Shown in pieces: positions 45,708-55,797 of a DNA stretch of 64,000 bases; position 1 is the first letter of the stretch, and each line of letters begins with the position of its first letter. The DNA lies in the NCBI RefSeq assembly GCF_900184945.1, contig NZ_FXYF01000021.1, positions 1 to 64,000 on the forward strand. Reading direction: 5' to 3'. Source of the stretch: Antarctobacter aquimaris (GTDB lineage Bacteria > Pseudomonadota > Alphaproteobacteria > Rhodobacterales > Rhodobacteraceae). Below the pieces are notes generated by a model. That model did no database searches and had not been told where the DNA came from. It worked only from the letters and a program-made list of their open reading frames with translations. Position numbers and translations under genes: made by a program.

Positions 45708-47483
45708 TCAGGTCGATTTCTTGAGCCGGTTGCGATGCAGACCCTTGAACGGGATGTTGTGCACGAGCGTCTCCAGCGACACCTCGAACTGGTCGGGGAT
45801 CGAGATGTCCAGGTCGCCGCAGGGCTCCAGCTCGACGCCGGACATCTCGCCCAGGCGGACCTCGGCATCGTCCAGCAGGGTCTGCACGACCGGCTCGGTG
45901 CCGACGGCGGTTCCCAGCAGCAGCTCGTGCCGGCAGCTGGACGACAGGTTGCGCAGCAGCCCGATCCATTCGCGCTCGGAGGCGCGTTGCAGGCACAGGA
46001 TGCCCTGCATGGTGTCGGCACGCCGCGCGCGCTCGTCCTGGTTGTCGGTAAAGAACGCCGCGCCGCCGGGCAGCAGCAGCTGTTCATCGACGATGCTTTC
46101 CAGCGGACCGGTCAGCGCGTCGACCGAACGGTCGGTCTCGATTTCGTTCTCGATCGTGTGGCGGGCCGCGTCGATGACGAAGTGGAAGGCCGCGGCGTGG
46201 ATTTCCGCCTCGCTCAGCCCGCCCTCGCTGGGTCCCTGGACCAGCAGATCGACCGCGCGGTCGATGTCGTACAGCGCCTTGCAGCCCACCGTCAGGATCT
46301 CGGCCGCATCGGCCTCGCAATTGCAGCAGAAGCAGTCCAGCGCCTGGGCGAACCGGCCACGCAGGGTGATCAGCCGCAACAGGCGCTCGGTCGTCGGGTC
46401 TGGCCCGCCGGCACCGTAGAGCCCGTAGAACAGGATCGGCGGCCGGGCGATATGCACCAGGCGATAACCCGAACGGGCGGCGCCGAAGGCATCGACGAAA
46501 TACTGGATGCTGGTCAGGAAGTTGGTCAGCTGCGGGCTTTCGGGCTCGGCGACCTGGCGGCATATCCGCAGGAACCGCTCCAGCTGGGCGGTGGTGACGA
46601 TCGACGTCGCCCCCAGCGCCCGCATCCCGTCCGGCGTGTGACCCGAGACAAGCGCGATCATCTCGTCGAAGAGGTTGCTGAGATAGCCCTCGTCGAGAAA
46701 GGCGCGCAGATCGGCGGCGCCCGCGCTCTCGAGCGCACGGCTGAGCTGCCGCAGGGCGGTCAGCCCCCTGGCCCATTCGTTGGGCGCATGCGCCTCCTGG
46801 GTGGACCCGACCAGGCCGCGCAGGGCGGCCATCACCGCCTCGCGCCGGACCTGCAATTCGTTCGAGGAGGATTGCAGGATCACAGAGGTGCCGCGCACGC
46901 CGCTCGCGGCCAACGCCTCGCCCGCGGTGACCAGGATCATCCCGCCCATGATGTCGCAGCTCTGGGCGAGCCGGCAGAACAGGCCGGCCTCGGCATTGGT
47001 GAGCGCGGCGAGGTAGCGCGAAAGCCGTGCATAATCGGTCAGGGTGCGGCGCGCGGCAAAGCTGCGGTCGCGCTCGCCGGAACTCAGCGCAAGGCGGGCA
47101 GAGGCAAGACCGTTGCGCGACGCGAGGCGTATCGCGGTCGCCCAGCCACGCATCTCGGCCTGGATGTCCTTCAACTGGCTTTCGTGGATCAAGGCGTCGA
47201 GATCCCGGTCGAGGTCGCTTTTCGCCTCGGCCAGTTCCACCCGCTCGGCGCCGTCAGTGGCCGCGATGGACGAGACGATGGTGCGCAACTGGACCGGCGT
47301 TCCGTCCCGTTCGCGCCGCAGGGCCTCGGCATCGCTGGCGAACCGGTCGAGCAGCGCCTTCGCCATCTGTTCGGGATCGGTGGGGTCCGAGACCCGCAGT
47401 GCCCGGCGGATGATGTTGTCGACAGTCACGCTGGTCGACGACCGCAGCGGGCTGACGGGGCCAGTGCCGTTGGATTGGGTCAT
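45708..47483 (-). CDS. Large cluster protein with a Cys-rich motif
   Basis: This 591-residue, largely helical protein has a CFCCNC motif near residue 384-389 and other scattered Cys (CRLAQSC, CRQV, CKAL). There is no signal peptide or known domain. ATG 47483 was chosen because AAGGTGA lies 6 nt upstream; the GTG 9 bases earlier overlaps that site. The clustered cysteines could bind metal. It is the largest protein of the orphan cluster. Confidence 0.72.
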   Translation of the reverse strand: MTQSNGTGPVSPLRSSTSVTVDNIIRRALRVSDPTDPEQMAKALLDRFASDAEALRRERDGTPVQLRTIVSSIAATDGAERVELAEAKSDLDRDLDALIHESQLKDIQAEMRGWATAIRLASRNGLASARLALSSGERDRSFAARRTLTDYARLSRYLAALTNAEAGLFCRLAQSCDIMGGMILVTAGEALAASGVRGTSVILQSSSNELQVRREAVMAALRGLVGSTQEAHAPNEWARGLTALRQLSRALESAGAADLRAFLDEGYLSNLFDEMIALVSGHTPDGMRALGATSIVTTAQLERFLRICRQVAEPESPQLTNFLTSIQYFVDAFGAARSGYRLVHIARPPILFYGLYGAGGPDPTTERLLRLITLRGRFAQALDCFCCNCEADAAEILTVGCKALYDIDRAVDLLVQGPSEGGLSEAEIHAAAFHFVIDAARHTIENEIETDRSVDALTGPLESIVDEQLLLPGGAAFFTDNQDERARRADTMQGILCLQRASEREWIGLLRNLSSSCRHELLLGTAVGTEPVVQTLLDDAEVRLGEMSGVELEPCGDLDISIPDQFEVSLETLVHNIPFKGLHRNRLKKST

Positions 47484-47505
47484 TTCAGTCACCTTTCGAT
47501 TTCAC

Positions 47506-48792
47506 TCAAGCCGCCCGCCGCTGGTGCAGGACCGGCTGTTGCCGGTCGCGCGCCGCGTGTCTGGACAGATGATGGATGACGGCATTCGAAAGCGGACCGG
47601 CCGGTGCGCCGATCGTCAGGGCAAAGCGCGACGCGCTGACCAGGTGGCGCGGCGGCAGGTCAGGGACCTTGCCATGGGCCAGCACCAGCGCGCCGCGGCG
47701 AATGCGCGCCTCGTCGTCGCGCGAAAACGGGATGACATCGACCAGCGCGCGCTGCGCCAGGTTGCGGCGCGGCTGAAAGGCGATCTCGTCGACGATGGCG
47801 GGGATCACGGTGTCGGCCGAGGTCATCAGCACGCGCGGGATACGCCCGCCGCCGCCGGTGCCGTACAGGTCGCGCCAGACCTCGCGCGCCTTGGCCGCGT
47901 CGTCGGCGAACCCCTTGCGGCGCAGCATCTCGGCCAGGATCGGAACCCGGAGCAGGCCGGTCGGATGTGCGCCGCCGGGCTTGTAGGTCTTTGCCTTCGG
48001 CGCCGGATGGGCGAGGAATTCCATCATCCCCCAGGCCGCCGCCGTACCGCCCAGGCACACCGCGGCGAGGTCGGCGAATATCTCCTTGTGCCAGCGCCGG
48101 TAGATCGTCGCGACAAGCGGGTTTTCGCGCCGCATGGCAAGCCTCCGGGTCACCGCCTGCTGGTTTTCGTGCCAGATCCCGAGATCGGCCTGCAGATTGT
48201 GCGCCACCTCGTGCAGGAATACCGACTGCCAGGGGTTGTCGCGATCCCAGGGAATGCGGATCACCGGAAACGGGTTGGCGTCGCCCAGGAGCCGGGCAAG
48301 CGACACGCCGCGCCGCATGGTGGCGGGAGAGTAGCCGTGTTCCATGTAGGTCAGCGGACGCAGCAGACGGTGGTCGAACACCATCGGCGCGGCCGCGATG
48401 ACCGCCTCGTAGCAATCGGCCGCGATGGCGTCATGCGCCGCCAGGGCCGGGGCAAAGCCGCCGTTGCGCTGACTGAATATCTCGAAGAGCATGCCAAAGG
48501 TGCGCCGCGCGCGGTCCACCTCGCGCTCGGCCAGCGCGATCGGCACCAGCACGTGCCGCGGATGCGCGGTGCTGGCGTGGCGGCGGAGGTGGGCGATCCG
48601 GCTTGCGATGCGTTTGTCGATCTGGGCGAGCCGGCTGTTCGCAACGGCGAAATGCGCGGCACTGGGGGCAAAGCCCGCATGTCTGGCGGGGATCCCGACG
48701 CGCTGCGGCGACAGCTTGGTCAGTCGACGGGAACGGGCGACGAGCGCGCGCACCTTGGCGTCGATGAACTCGCGTGTTGCGACGGCGATCAT
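47506..48792 (-). CDS. HEXXH metalloprotease-like protein
   Basis: In this 428-residue protein the gluzincin-type motif HEVAH is at residues 194-198 (QSVFLHEVAHNLQADLG). A likely third ligand is Glu237 in KEIFADLAAVCLGG, which follows the ExxAD pattern. The N-terminal 190 and C-terminal 150 residues are unfamiliar. There is no secretion signal. It is the second gene of the cluster, directly after the charge-segregated protein, which it may process (hypothesis). Confidence 0.75.
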   Translation of the reverse strand: MIAVATREFIDAKVRALVARSRRLTKLSPQRVGIPARHAGFAPSAAHFAVANSRLAQIDKRIASRIAHLRRHASTAHPRHVLVPIALAEREVDRARRTFGMLFEIFSQRNGGFAPALAAHDAIAADCYEAVIAAAPMVFDHRLLRPLTYMEHGYSPATMRRGVSLARLLGDANPFPVIRIPWDRDNPWQSVFLHEVAHNLQADLGIWHENQQAVTRRLAMRRENPLVATIYRRWHKEIFADLAAVCLGGTAAAWGMMEFLAHPAPKAKTYKPGGAHPTGLLRVPILAEMLRRKGFADDAAKAREVWRDLYGTGGGGRIPRVLMTSADTVIPAIVDEIAFQPRRNLAQRALVDVIPFSRDDEARIRRGALVLAHGKVPDLPPRHLVSASRFALTIGAPAGPLSNAVIHHLSRHAARDRQQPVLHQRRAA

Positions 48793-48822
48793 GGTCGGAA
48801 TCCCCTCTTGTCGTTGCGTCGG

Positions 48823-49779
48823 TCAGGCGGCGGAGATCGTGATCCGGGTGGGACCCGGGATCGTGTAGCTGCGCGATCCGCCAACCGGGCGTGCCGCACC
48901 GCTCTTCTTGACGGTCATGACCGCCTTTGCCTTGGGCCGGGCCAACTTGCGGGTCATCGACGGGCTGCGCGCGACCTTCCTGGCGGCGGACTTGACAACC
49001 TTTGTCCGCAGCTTGGTCGGGGTGCCCTTGCGGGCGGCGATCTTCTTGGCCGACCGCACCAGCTGGGGCAGCGCACGCACCGCCGGACGGCCCTGCGCCC
49101 TGACCAGCGTCTTGGCCGCGGCCTTGACGTCCTTGACGGCCTGTTTCCGCGCCGCAAGGCTCATCCGCTTGCCCTTGCTCTTCAGGATCGTGCGGGCGCC
49201 GATCGCGGCGACGATGGGCATCGCGCGCGGATCGCGGGCCGCCAGTTCGGCAAAGGCCTCCAGCGCCTCTTCCTCGCTCGCCCCCTCCATCCGCAAGCGT
49301 CCCAGGAGCTTGGCCGCCTTGGCGCCGAGCTGGGCATAGGGATGCGGGATCTTGGACAGGATCGGCGAGGCGACGCGGGCGATCTTGCCGATGACCGGCG
49401 CGGCCTTCTTGAGCCCGCGGCCGACCTTCTTGGCGACCTTCTTGATGCCCCGGAACAGCTTGCCAAAGAACTCGTCCTCGTCCTCGGCCGCCAGCGCGTA
49501 GGCCAGCATCGTGTCCATCTCGTCTTCGTCGAACTCGTCGAATTCGTCGTACTCATCGAAATCGTTGTACTCGTCGTCGTACTCGTCATAGTCGTCGAAT
49601 TCGGCGGTTTCTCCGAACTCGTCATATTCGTCGTAGTCGTCGAATTCGTCATAGTCGTCGAACTCGTCGTACTCGTCGAATTCGGCTTCGTCATCGAACT
49701 CGTCGCCGAAGGCGTCCGCAGCGCCTTCCGCCTCCTCGTAGGCGAGATCGTCGAGCATGTCTTCCTCGTAGAGAGCCAT
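48823..49779 (-). CDS. Charge-segregated protein: acidic low-complexity head, cationic helical body
   Basis: In this 318-residue protein residues 1-103 are dominated by Asp/Glu with Phe/Tyr in (E/D)F-DE-Y-DE repeats (core 25-88). Residues 104-145 switch to a Lys/Gly/Ala amphipathic segment (FFGKLFRGIKKVAKKVG, then GKIARVASPILSK) resembling cationic antimicrobial helices. Residues 150-200 form a helix with LEAFAELAARDPRAMPIVAA. Residues 200-300 are strongly Lys/Arg/Ala-rich, histone-H1-like, and the tail ends YTIPGPTRITISAA. There is no signal peptide. The DNA for the head is a slippage-prone trinucleotide repeat. It is the first gene of the operon, with an AGAGGAG site. Confidence 0.75.
   Translation of the reverse strand: MALYEEDMLDDLAYEEAEGAADAFGDEFDDEAEFDEYDEFDDYDEFDDYDEYDEFGETAEFDDYDEYDDEYNDFDEYDEFDEFDEDEMDTMLAYALAAEDEDEFFGKLFRGIKKVAKKVGRGLKKAAPVIGKIARVASPILSKIPHPYAQLGAKAAKLLGRLRMEGASEEEALEAFAELAARDPRAMPIVAAIGARTILKSKGKRMSLAARKQAVKDVKAAAKTLVRAQGRPAVRALPQLVRSAKKIAARKGTPTKLRTKVVKSAARKVARSPSMTRKLARPKAKAVMTVKKSGAARPVGGSRSYTIPGPTRITISAA
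49510..49695. repeat. Trinucleotide-based low-complexity repeat in the first cluster gene
   Basis: Units such as TCGTCGAAC, TCGTCGTAC and TCGTCATAG recur with 3-, 6- and 9-base periodicity (reading as Asp/Glu/Phe/Tyr on the minus strand). Length variation between strains would keep the frame. Confidence 0.7.
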
Positions 49780-50173
49780 TTCGACACTCCTCTTTGGCTG
49801 CTACATCATGGCCCTGCTGGCCGACGGTCCGGTCGCCTCGGGCGATCTTCGGGCCTGCCTCAACGATGACTCCCGCAGGACCGTGCGGCAACTTCCCGTG
49901 ACTGAGTGCCCGCGACGGGGACCGCGCTAAGAGGGACCGGGTTTGCGGTCCGCGTTTCGGGGTCGCCGAATTGGGGGACAAACCGGGAGGGTGCAAAGTG
50001 TCGGTTTGCTACGCAGGAAAAGACCCCGTCGGCGCTGGTGCTGGAGTGGGGGAGATTTCGAACGGTTTCAATGCGGTAGAAGCGGCGCCCCATGGGTCCG
50101 ATCCGGACGCCGCCGCGCCTCGCCGGAGCCCGGGATGCCTTGCGCAAAGCGGCCAACCCCCGACCGACAAGAC
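49780..50173. other. Leader region of the orphan cluster
   Basis: About 390 bp has no credible gene. It should contain the promoter of the twelve-gene cluster and the end of the upstream operon. No clear promoter motif, terminator or operator could be assigned. Confidence 0.4.
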
Positions 50174-51130
50174 TCACGCCGTGAGCATGGTCTCCACCAA
50201 TCGCTGGACGCGCAGCGCCTCTTGCGGGGTGGCCAGAGGGTGCGGCCGGCCCGCGAGGCACAGGAGCAGGGCGTCAAGCTGCGCCCGCAGGCCGGTGGCG
50301 CGGGGATCGGCCGGGCGCTCGGCGAGTTCCGTGAATGGGCCTCCATCCGAAACCGCGTCGACGGAGAAGTCCGTGATCCGGCGGCTGGTGGCGCGGCCCT
50401 TGATCGTCAGTTCCTGCCGGTCCGGCTGGGCGCCGCCGACAGAGGCCAGAATGCTGACCGGCAGCCCCGCCGCGTTCTCCAGCCGCGCGAGCAGATGCGT
50501 TTCGCACAGCGCGGGATCGGGCGGGTAGGTCGGATGGGCAAAGCGGACCGACAGCGGCCCGAGGATGCGTTCGGAAAAGAACAGGAAATGCGACAGCACC
50601 TCGCGGGTCATGCCGCCTTCGGCGCGAAACCGCAGCCAGTCGGCCCCGACCTGCCAGGCCCGCGGCCAGGCGGCATAGGTGACCACGATGTCGACCCCCA
50701 CCAGGTCGCCAAGCGCGCCGTCCTTGGCGGCGCGCGCGACGCCGGTCAGCGCCGCCCCCGCGGCCTGGGTGAAATTGACTGCCGCAGGCACGCCGCTGGC
50801 CTCGATCGCCGCGACCATCGCCTCGGAGGCGGCCAGATCGACGCCCAGCGGTTTCTCGATGAACAGCGCCTTGCCGGCGGCGGCGGCCTCCAGCGTCAGC
50901 GCGCGGCGGGGCACGGGCGGACAGGCGAGATAGACCAGGTCGGCGGCGGCGATGGCGGCGGAGGCATCCGTGGCGATCGCCGCCTCGGGGGCCAGGGCGG
51001 CCGCCTGCGCACAGGCGTCCGGGTCCGGGTCCCAGAGCATGGCCGGGTCATATCCGTCGTGCGCCTGCATCTGTGCCAGCATCCGTCGCCCCATGATGCC
51101 CAGCCCGATGATCGCCGTCCTGACCGTCAC
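50174..51130 (-). CDS. Gfo/Idh/MocA-family oxidoreductase
   Basis: This 318-residue NAD(P)-dependent enzyme has an N-terminal Rossmann fold (AIIGLGIMGRRMLAQM) and the family EKP motif in ALFIEKPLGVD. Members oxidise or reduce sugars, inositols or other small molecules in the cytosol; the substrate is unknown. It is the last gene of the amidase/ABC operon. Its start overlaps the acetamidase stop by 4 bases. Confidence 0.88.
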   Translation of the reverse strand: MTVRTAIIGLGIMGRRMLAQMQAHDGYDPAMLWDPDPDACAQAAALAPEAAIATDASAAIAAADLVYLACPPVPRRALTLEAAAAGKALFIEKPLGVDLAASEAMVAAIEASGVPAAVNFTQAAGAALTGVARAAKDGALGDLVGVDIVVTYAAWPRAWQVGADWLRFRAEGGMTREVLSHFLFFSERILGPLSVRFAHPTYPPDPALCETHLLARLENAAGLPVSILASVGGAQPDRQELTIKGRATSRRITDFSVDAVSDGGPFTELAERPADPRATGLRAQLDALLLCLAGRPHPLATPQEALRVQRLVETMLTA

Positions 51131-52074
51131 GCCGGTTCTCCCATGCCCAGCAGGGATTTTTCCATCATCATGTGCACGCCCTTGTTGCCGTTCACCGTTT
51201 GCGTGATCCGCAGGTCCCCCGCGAGTGAGCAGAGCATGTAGGCATCTTCGCGCGATAGACCCGTCAGCGTGCAGATCCAGCCGATCATGTCGCGCAGCGC
51301 GCGTTCGGCGCAGCGGTTCAGGTCCTCGTGCAGGCCCAGGGTGATCAGGTGGGTCGGCGTTTCCGCGCGCGGGGTGGTCAAGCTCATGTCGTCGCGCAGG
51401 AGCAGGGTAAAGGTGCCGGTCAGCGCGGTCTCGATGGCGGTCACGCAGACCTCGCCGTCGCCCTGCGCGCCGTGCCCGTCGCCGCAGGAAAACAGCGCGC
51501 CCGGGGTGTGGATCGGCAGATACAGGGTGCTGCCGGCGACCAGTTCCTTGAGGTCCAGGTTGCCGCCGTGGGCGCGCGGCTGGATCGTCGAGATCCGCCC
51601 CCAGTTCGGCGGCGGCGCCACGCCCAACACGCCAAAGAACGGCCGCAGCGGCAGTTTCAGCCCCCAGGACAGAGTCGCGACACCGGCCTCGGCATCCAGC
51701 GGGATGTTGGTCCTGCGGGCGGTCTGGAACTCGTCGGGCAGGGTGCCCGCCAGCGGCCGGATGATGTTCCAGCCCCAGTCCTGGCGCAGCTGAACGTCGC
51801 GGATCCGCACCTCGAGCACCTGGCCCGGCTGCGCGCCGCGCACCGCGACGGGGCCGGTCAGGATATGCCCGGGCAACTGGCGCGGTGACCGCGCGTGGAT
51901 CTCCAGCAATTCCGGCGGCACGTGAAAGCCTTCGGGCGGCAGATGCTCCGGGCTGCCCGAAACCGTCTCGATCACGATGGTGTCGCCGATGTCCACCTCG
52001 GCGACCGGCGGCAGGCTGGCGTCGAAATAGCCCCAGGCGCAGGTGTCCGGGCTGGCTTTGAGAAGCTGGGTCAT
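51127..52074 (-). CDS. Acetamidase/formamidase family protein
   Basis: This 315-residue member of the FmdA/AmdA family has the segments GPVAVRGAQPGQVLEVRI, HGGNLDLKELVAGSTLYLPIH, and the metal-site GALFSCGDGHGAQGDGEV. These enzymes hydrolyse short amides to acid and ammonia. Together with the amidase gene at the head of the operon it suggests stepwise use of an amide nitrogen source (inference). Confidence 0.9.
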   Translation of the reverse strand: MTQLLKASPDTCAWGYFDASLPPVAEVDIGDTIVIETVSGSPEHLPPEGFHVPPELLEIHARSPRQLPGHILTGPVAVRGAQPGQVLEVRIRDVQLRQDWGWNIIRPLAGTLPDEFQTARRTNIPLDAEAGVATLSWGLKLPLRPFFGVLGVAPPPNWGRISTIQPRAHGGNLDLKELVAGSTLYLPIHTPGALFSCGDGHGAQGDGEVCVTAIETALTGTFTLLLRDDMSLTTPRAETPTHLITLGLHEDLNRCAERALRDMIGWICTLTGLSREDAYMLCSLAGDLRITQTVNGNKGVHMMMEKSLLGMGEPA

Positions 52075-52089
52075 GGGATCTCCTTTGGC

Positions 52090-53915
<1,826 letters not shown>

Positions 53916-53916
<1 letters not shown>

Positions 53917-54791
53917 CACGCGCCTCCCTTGCTGCGCGGGTCGAGCGCGTCGCGCAGCGCGTCGCCGAACATGTTCAGCCCCAGCACGGTGATCGCCACC
54001 GCGGCGCCTGGCACCAGCGCGGTCCAGGGCGCGCGGTCGAGGTAGTCGCGCGAAGCCTGGATCATCAGCCCCCAGGAGGCGTCCGGCGGCTGCGTGCCCA
54101 GGCCGAGAAAGCTGAGGCCGGCCTCGGCGAGGATCGCAAAGGCGAGGCTGATCGTGCACTGCACGATCACCGCGGGCATGATGTTGGGCAGGATGTGGTG
54201 CACGATCAGCCGCAGGTCGGAATTGCCGGCGGTGCGGGCGGCCTCGACATAGGGCATCTGCGCGACGCGCAGCGTCTCACCCCGGATGATGCGGGCGAGA
54301 AAGGGCGTAAAGGCGACGCCGATGGCGATGATGGTGTTTTGCAGGTTCGGCCCCAGCACCGCCGAGATGGTCAGCGCCAGCAGCAGGGCGGGAAAGCTCA
54401 GCAGCGTGTCCACCAGGCGCATCAGCACGTTGTCGGTGGTGCGCCCGACATAGCCCGAGATCAACCCCAGCGGCAGGCCGATCACCATCGACAGGAACAC
54501 CGCCGCCGTGGCGATGTAGACCGAGGTCTGCGCGCCCAGCAGCACGCGAAACATCAGGTCGCGCCCCAGCTGGTCGGTGCCCAACGGATGCGCAAGGCTG
54601 GGCGGCGACAGGCGCGCGCGCATGTCCATTTTCGTCGCCCAGTCATCGGGGATGAAGACCGGCGCCAGCAGCGCGGTGGCAAAGATCAGCAGCACCAGGC
54701 CGGCGCCGATCAGCCCCTTGGACCGGCGAAAGGCGGCGGGGAGTTTCGGGCGGCGGGCCTTGGCTCCAAGGGGGTGTGCGGCTTGGGTCAT
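53916..54791 (-). CDS. ABC importer permease (DppC type)
   Basis: This 291-residue membrane protein has the N-terminal OppC_N segment (RRSKGLIGAGLVLLIFATALLAPV in pieces), HPLGTDQLGRDLMFRVLLGAQTS, and the EAA loop YVEAARTAGNSDLRLIVHHILPN that contacts the ATPase. ATG 54791 overlaps the stop of the DppB-type gene. The longer frame reaching 55790 is a shadow. Confidence 0.93.
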
Positions 54792-55729
54792 GACAGGCGG
54801 ATCCTCGGGTCGACGACGACGTACAGAAGGTCGACGATCAGGTTCGCCAGCATCACCACGGCGGCGATGACGAAGACGCTCGCCTGGATCAGCGGGATGT
54901 CGCGGTTGAGCAACGCCTGGTAGGTCAGCCAGCCCATGCCGGTGTAGTTGAAGAGGCTCTCGACCACGATGATGGACCCGAAGAGATACCCGACCTGAAG
55001 CCCGGCCACGGTCATCACCGGGCCGACCGCGTTGGCCAGGCCGTAGCGCCAGACCACGGTGCCTTCGCCCAGGCCCTTGGCCCGGGCGACGCGGATGAAT
55101 TCCTGGTTGAGGATGCCGGTCATGGTGGCCCGCGTCATCCGGGTCAGATGCGCCATCAGCCCCAGGCCCAGCGCCAGCGACGGCAGCAGGGCGTGGCGCA
55201 CCGCGGCGAACAGGTCCTCGCCCGGATCGACAAAGCCCGAGGAGGGCAGCCAGCCCAGGCCCCGGGCAAAGAGCAGGATCAGCATGATCCCCCAGAAGAA
55301 ATCCGGCAGGCTGACGCCCAGCAGCGCGGTCGAGCTTGCCGCCGTGTCCTGCCAGCGGTTGGCATGCACCGCCGCCCAGACCCCCAGCGGGATGGCGGCG
55401 GCCAGGGCGATGGACATCGAGAACAGCACGATCAGCCCGCTGGCGGTCATCTTCTGCGCCAGCAGCGGCGCGATCGGTTCCTTGAAGACCAGCGAGGTGC
55501 CCCAGTCGCCGGTCACCATCCCGCCGATCCAGCGCCCGTATTGCACCAGCAGCGGGTCGTTCAGGCCCAGCGACTCGCGCAGTCCGGCCAGCGCTTCGGG
55601 GTTGGACTGCGTGCCCATGATCATCATGGCCACATCGCCGGGCAGGATGTTGGTGACCGCAAAGGTGATCGCGGAGATCAGGAACAGGGTCAGCAGCATC
55701 GACAGCGTGCGGTTCAGGACAAAACTCAC
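54788..55729 (-). CDS. ABC importer permease (DppB type)
   Basis: This 313-residue membrane protein has six helices, the DppB start (FVLNRTLSMLLTLFLISAITF in pieces) and the EAA loop FIRVARAKGLGEGTVVWRYGLAN. A GTG start at 55729 preceded by AGGATG was chosen; the longer frame crosses an intercistronic hairpin. It forms the import channel with the DppC-type protein. Confidence 0.92.
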   Translation of the reverse strand: MSFVLNRTLSMLLTLFLISAITFAVTNILPGDVAMMIMGTQSNPEALAGLRESLGLNDPLLVQYGRWIGGMVTGDWGTSLVFKEPIAPLLAQKMTASGLIVLFSMSIALAAAIPLGVWAAVHANRWQDTAASSTALLGVSLPDFFWGIMLILLFARGLGWLPSSGFVDPGEDLFAAVRHALLPSLALGLGLMAHLTRMTRATMTGILNQEFIRVARAKGLGEGTVVWRYGLANAVGPVMTVAGLQVGYLFGSIIVVESLFNYTGMGWLTYQALLNRDIPLIQASVFVIAAVVMLANLIVDLLYVVVDPRIRLS

Positions 55730-55762
55730 GCGCGCATCCTTTGAAACTGGGGAAAGGGAGGC

Positions 55763-55785
55763 GGCCGCCCAAGGGAGGGGCGGCC
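55763..55785 (-). other. Intercistronic hairpin between binding-protein and permease genes
   Basis: GGCCGCCC and GGGCGGCC pair around seven bases. It lies 13 bp past the binding-protein stop, a position typical of 3'-stabilising hairpins that raise binding-protein levels. Confidence 0.5.
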
Positions 55786-55797
55786 ACCATGGTCCGG

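Noticed and set aside
49510-49695. Regular repeat considered as a CRISPR-like or minisatellite array
   Set aside because: The units are 3-9 bases, imperfect and in frame with a coding region, with no spacers.
45189-49869. Two overlapping plus-strand frames (796 and 941 codons) opposite the orphan cluster
   Set aside because: Minus-strand genes have regular ribosome sites and tight spacing; the plus frames are low-complexity shadows (Val/Phe/Glu-rich opposite the acidic repeat).
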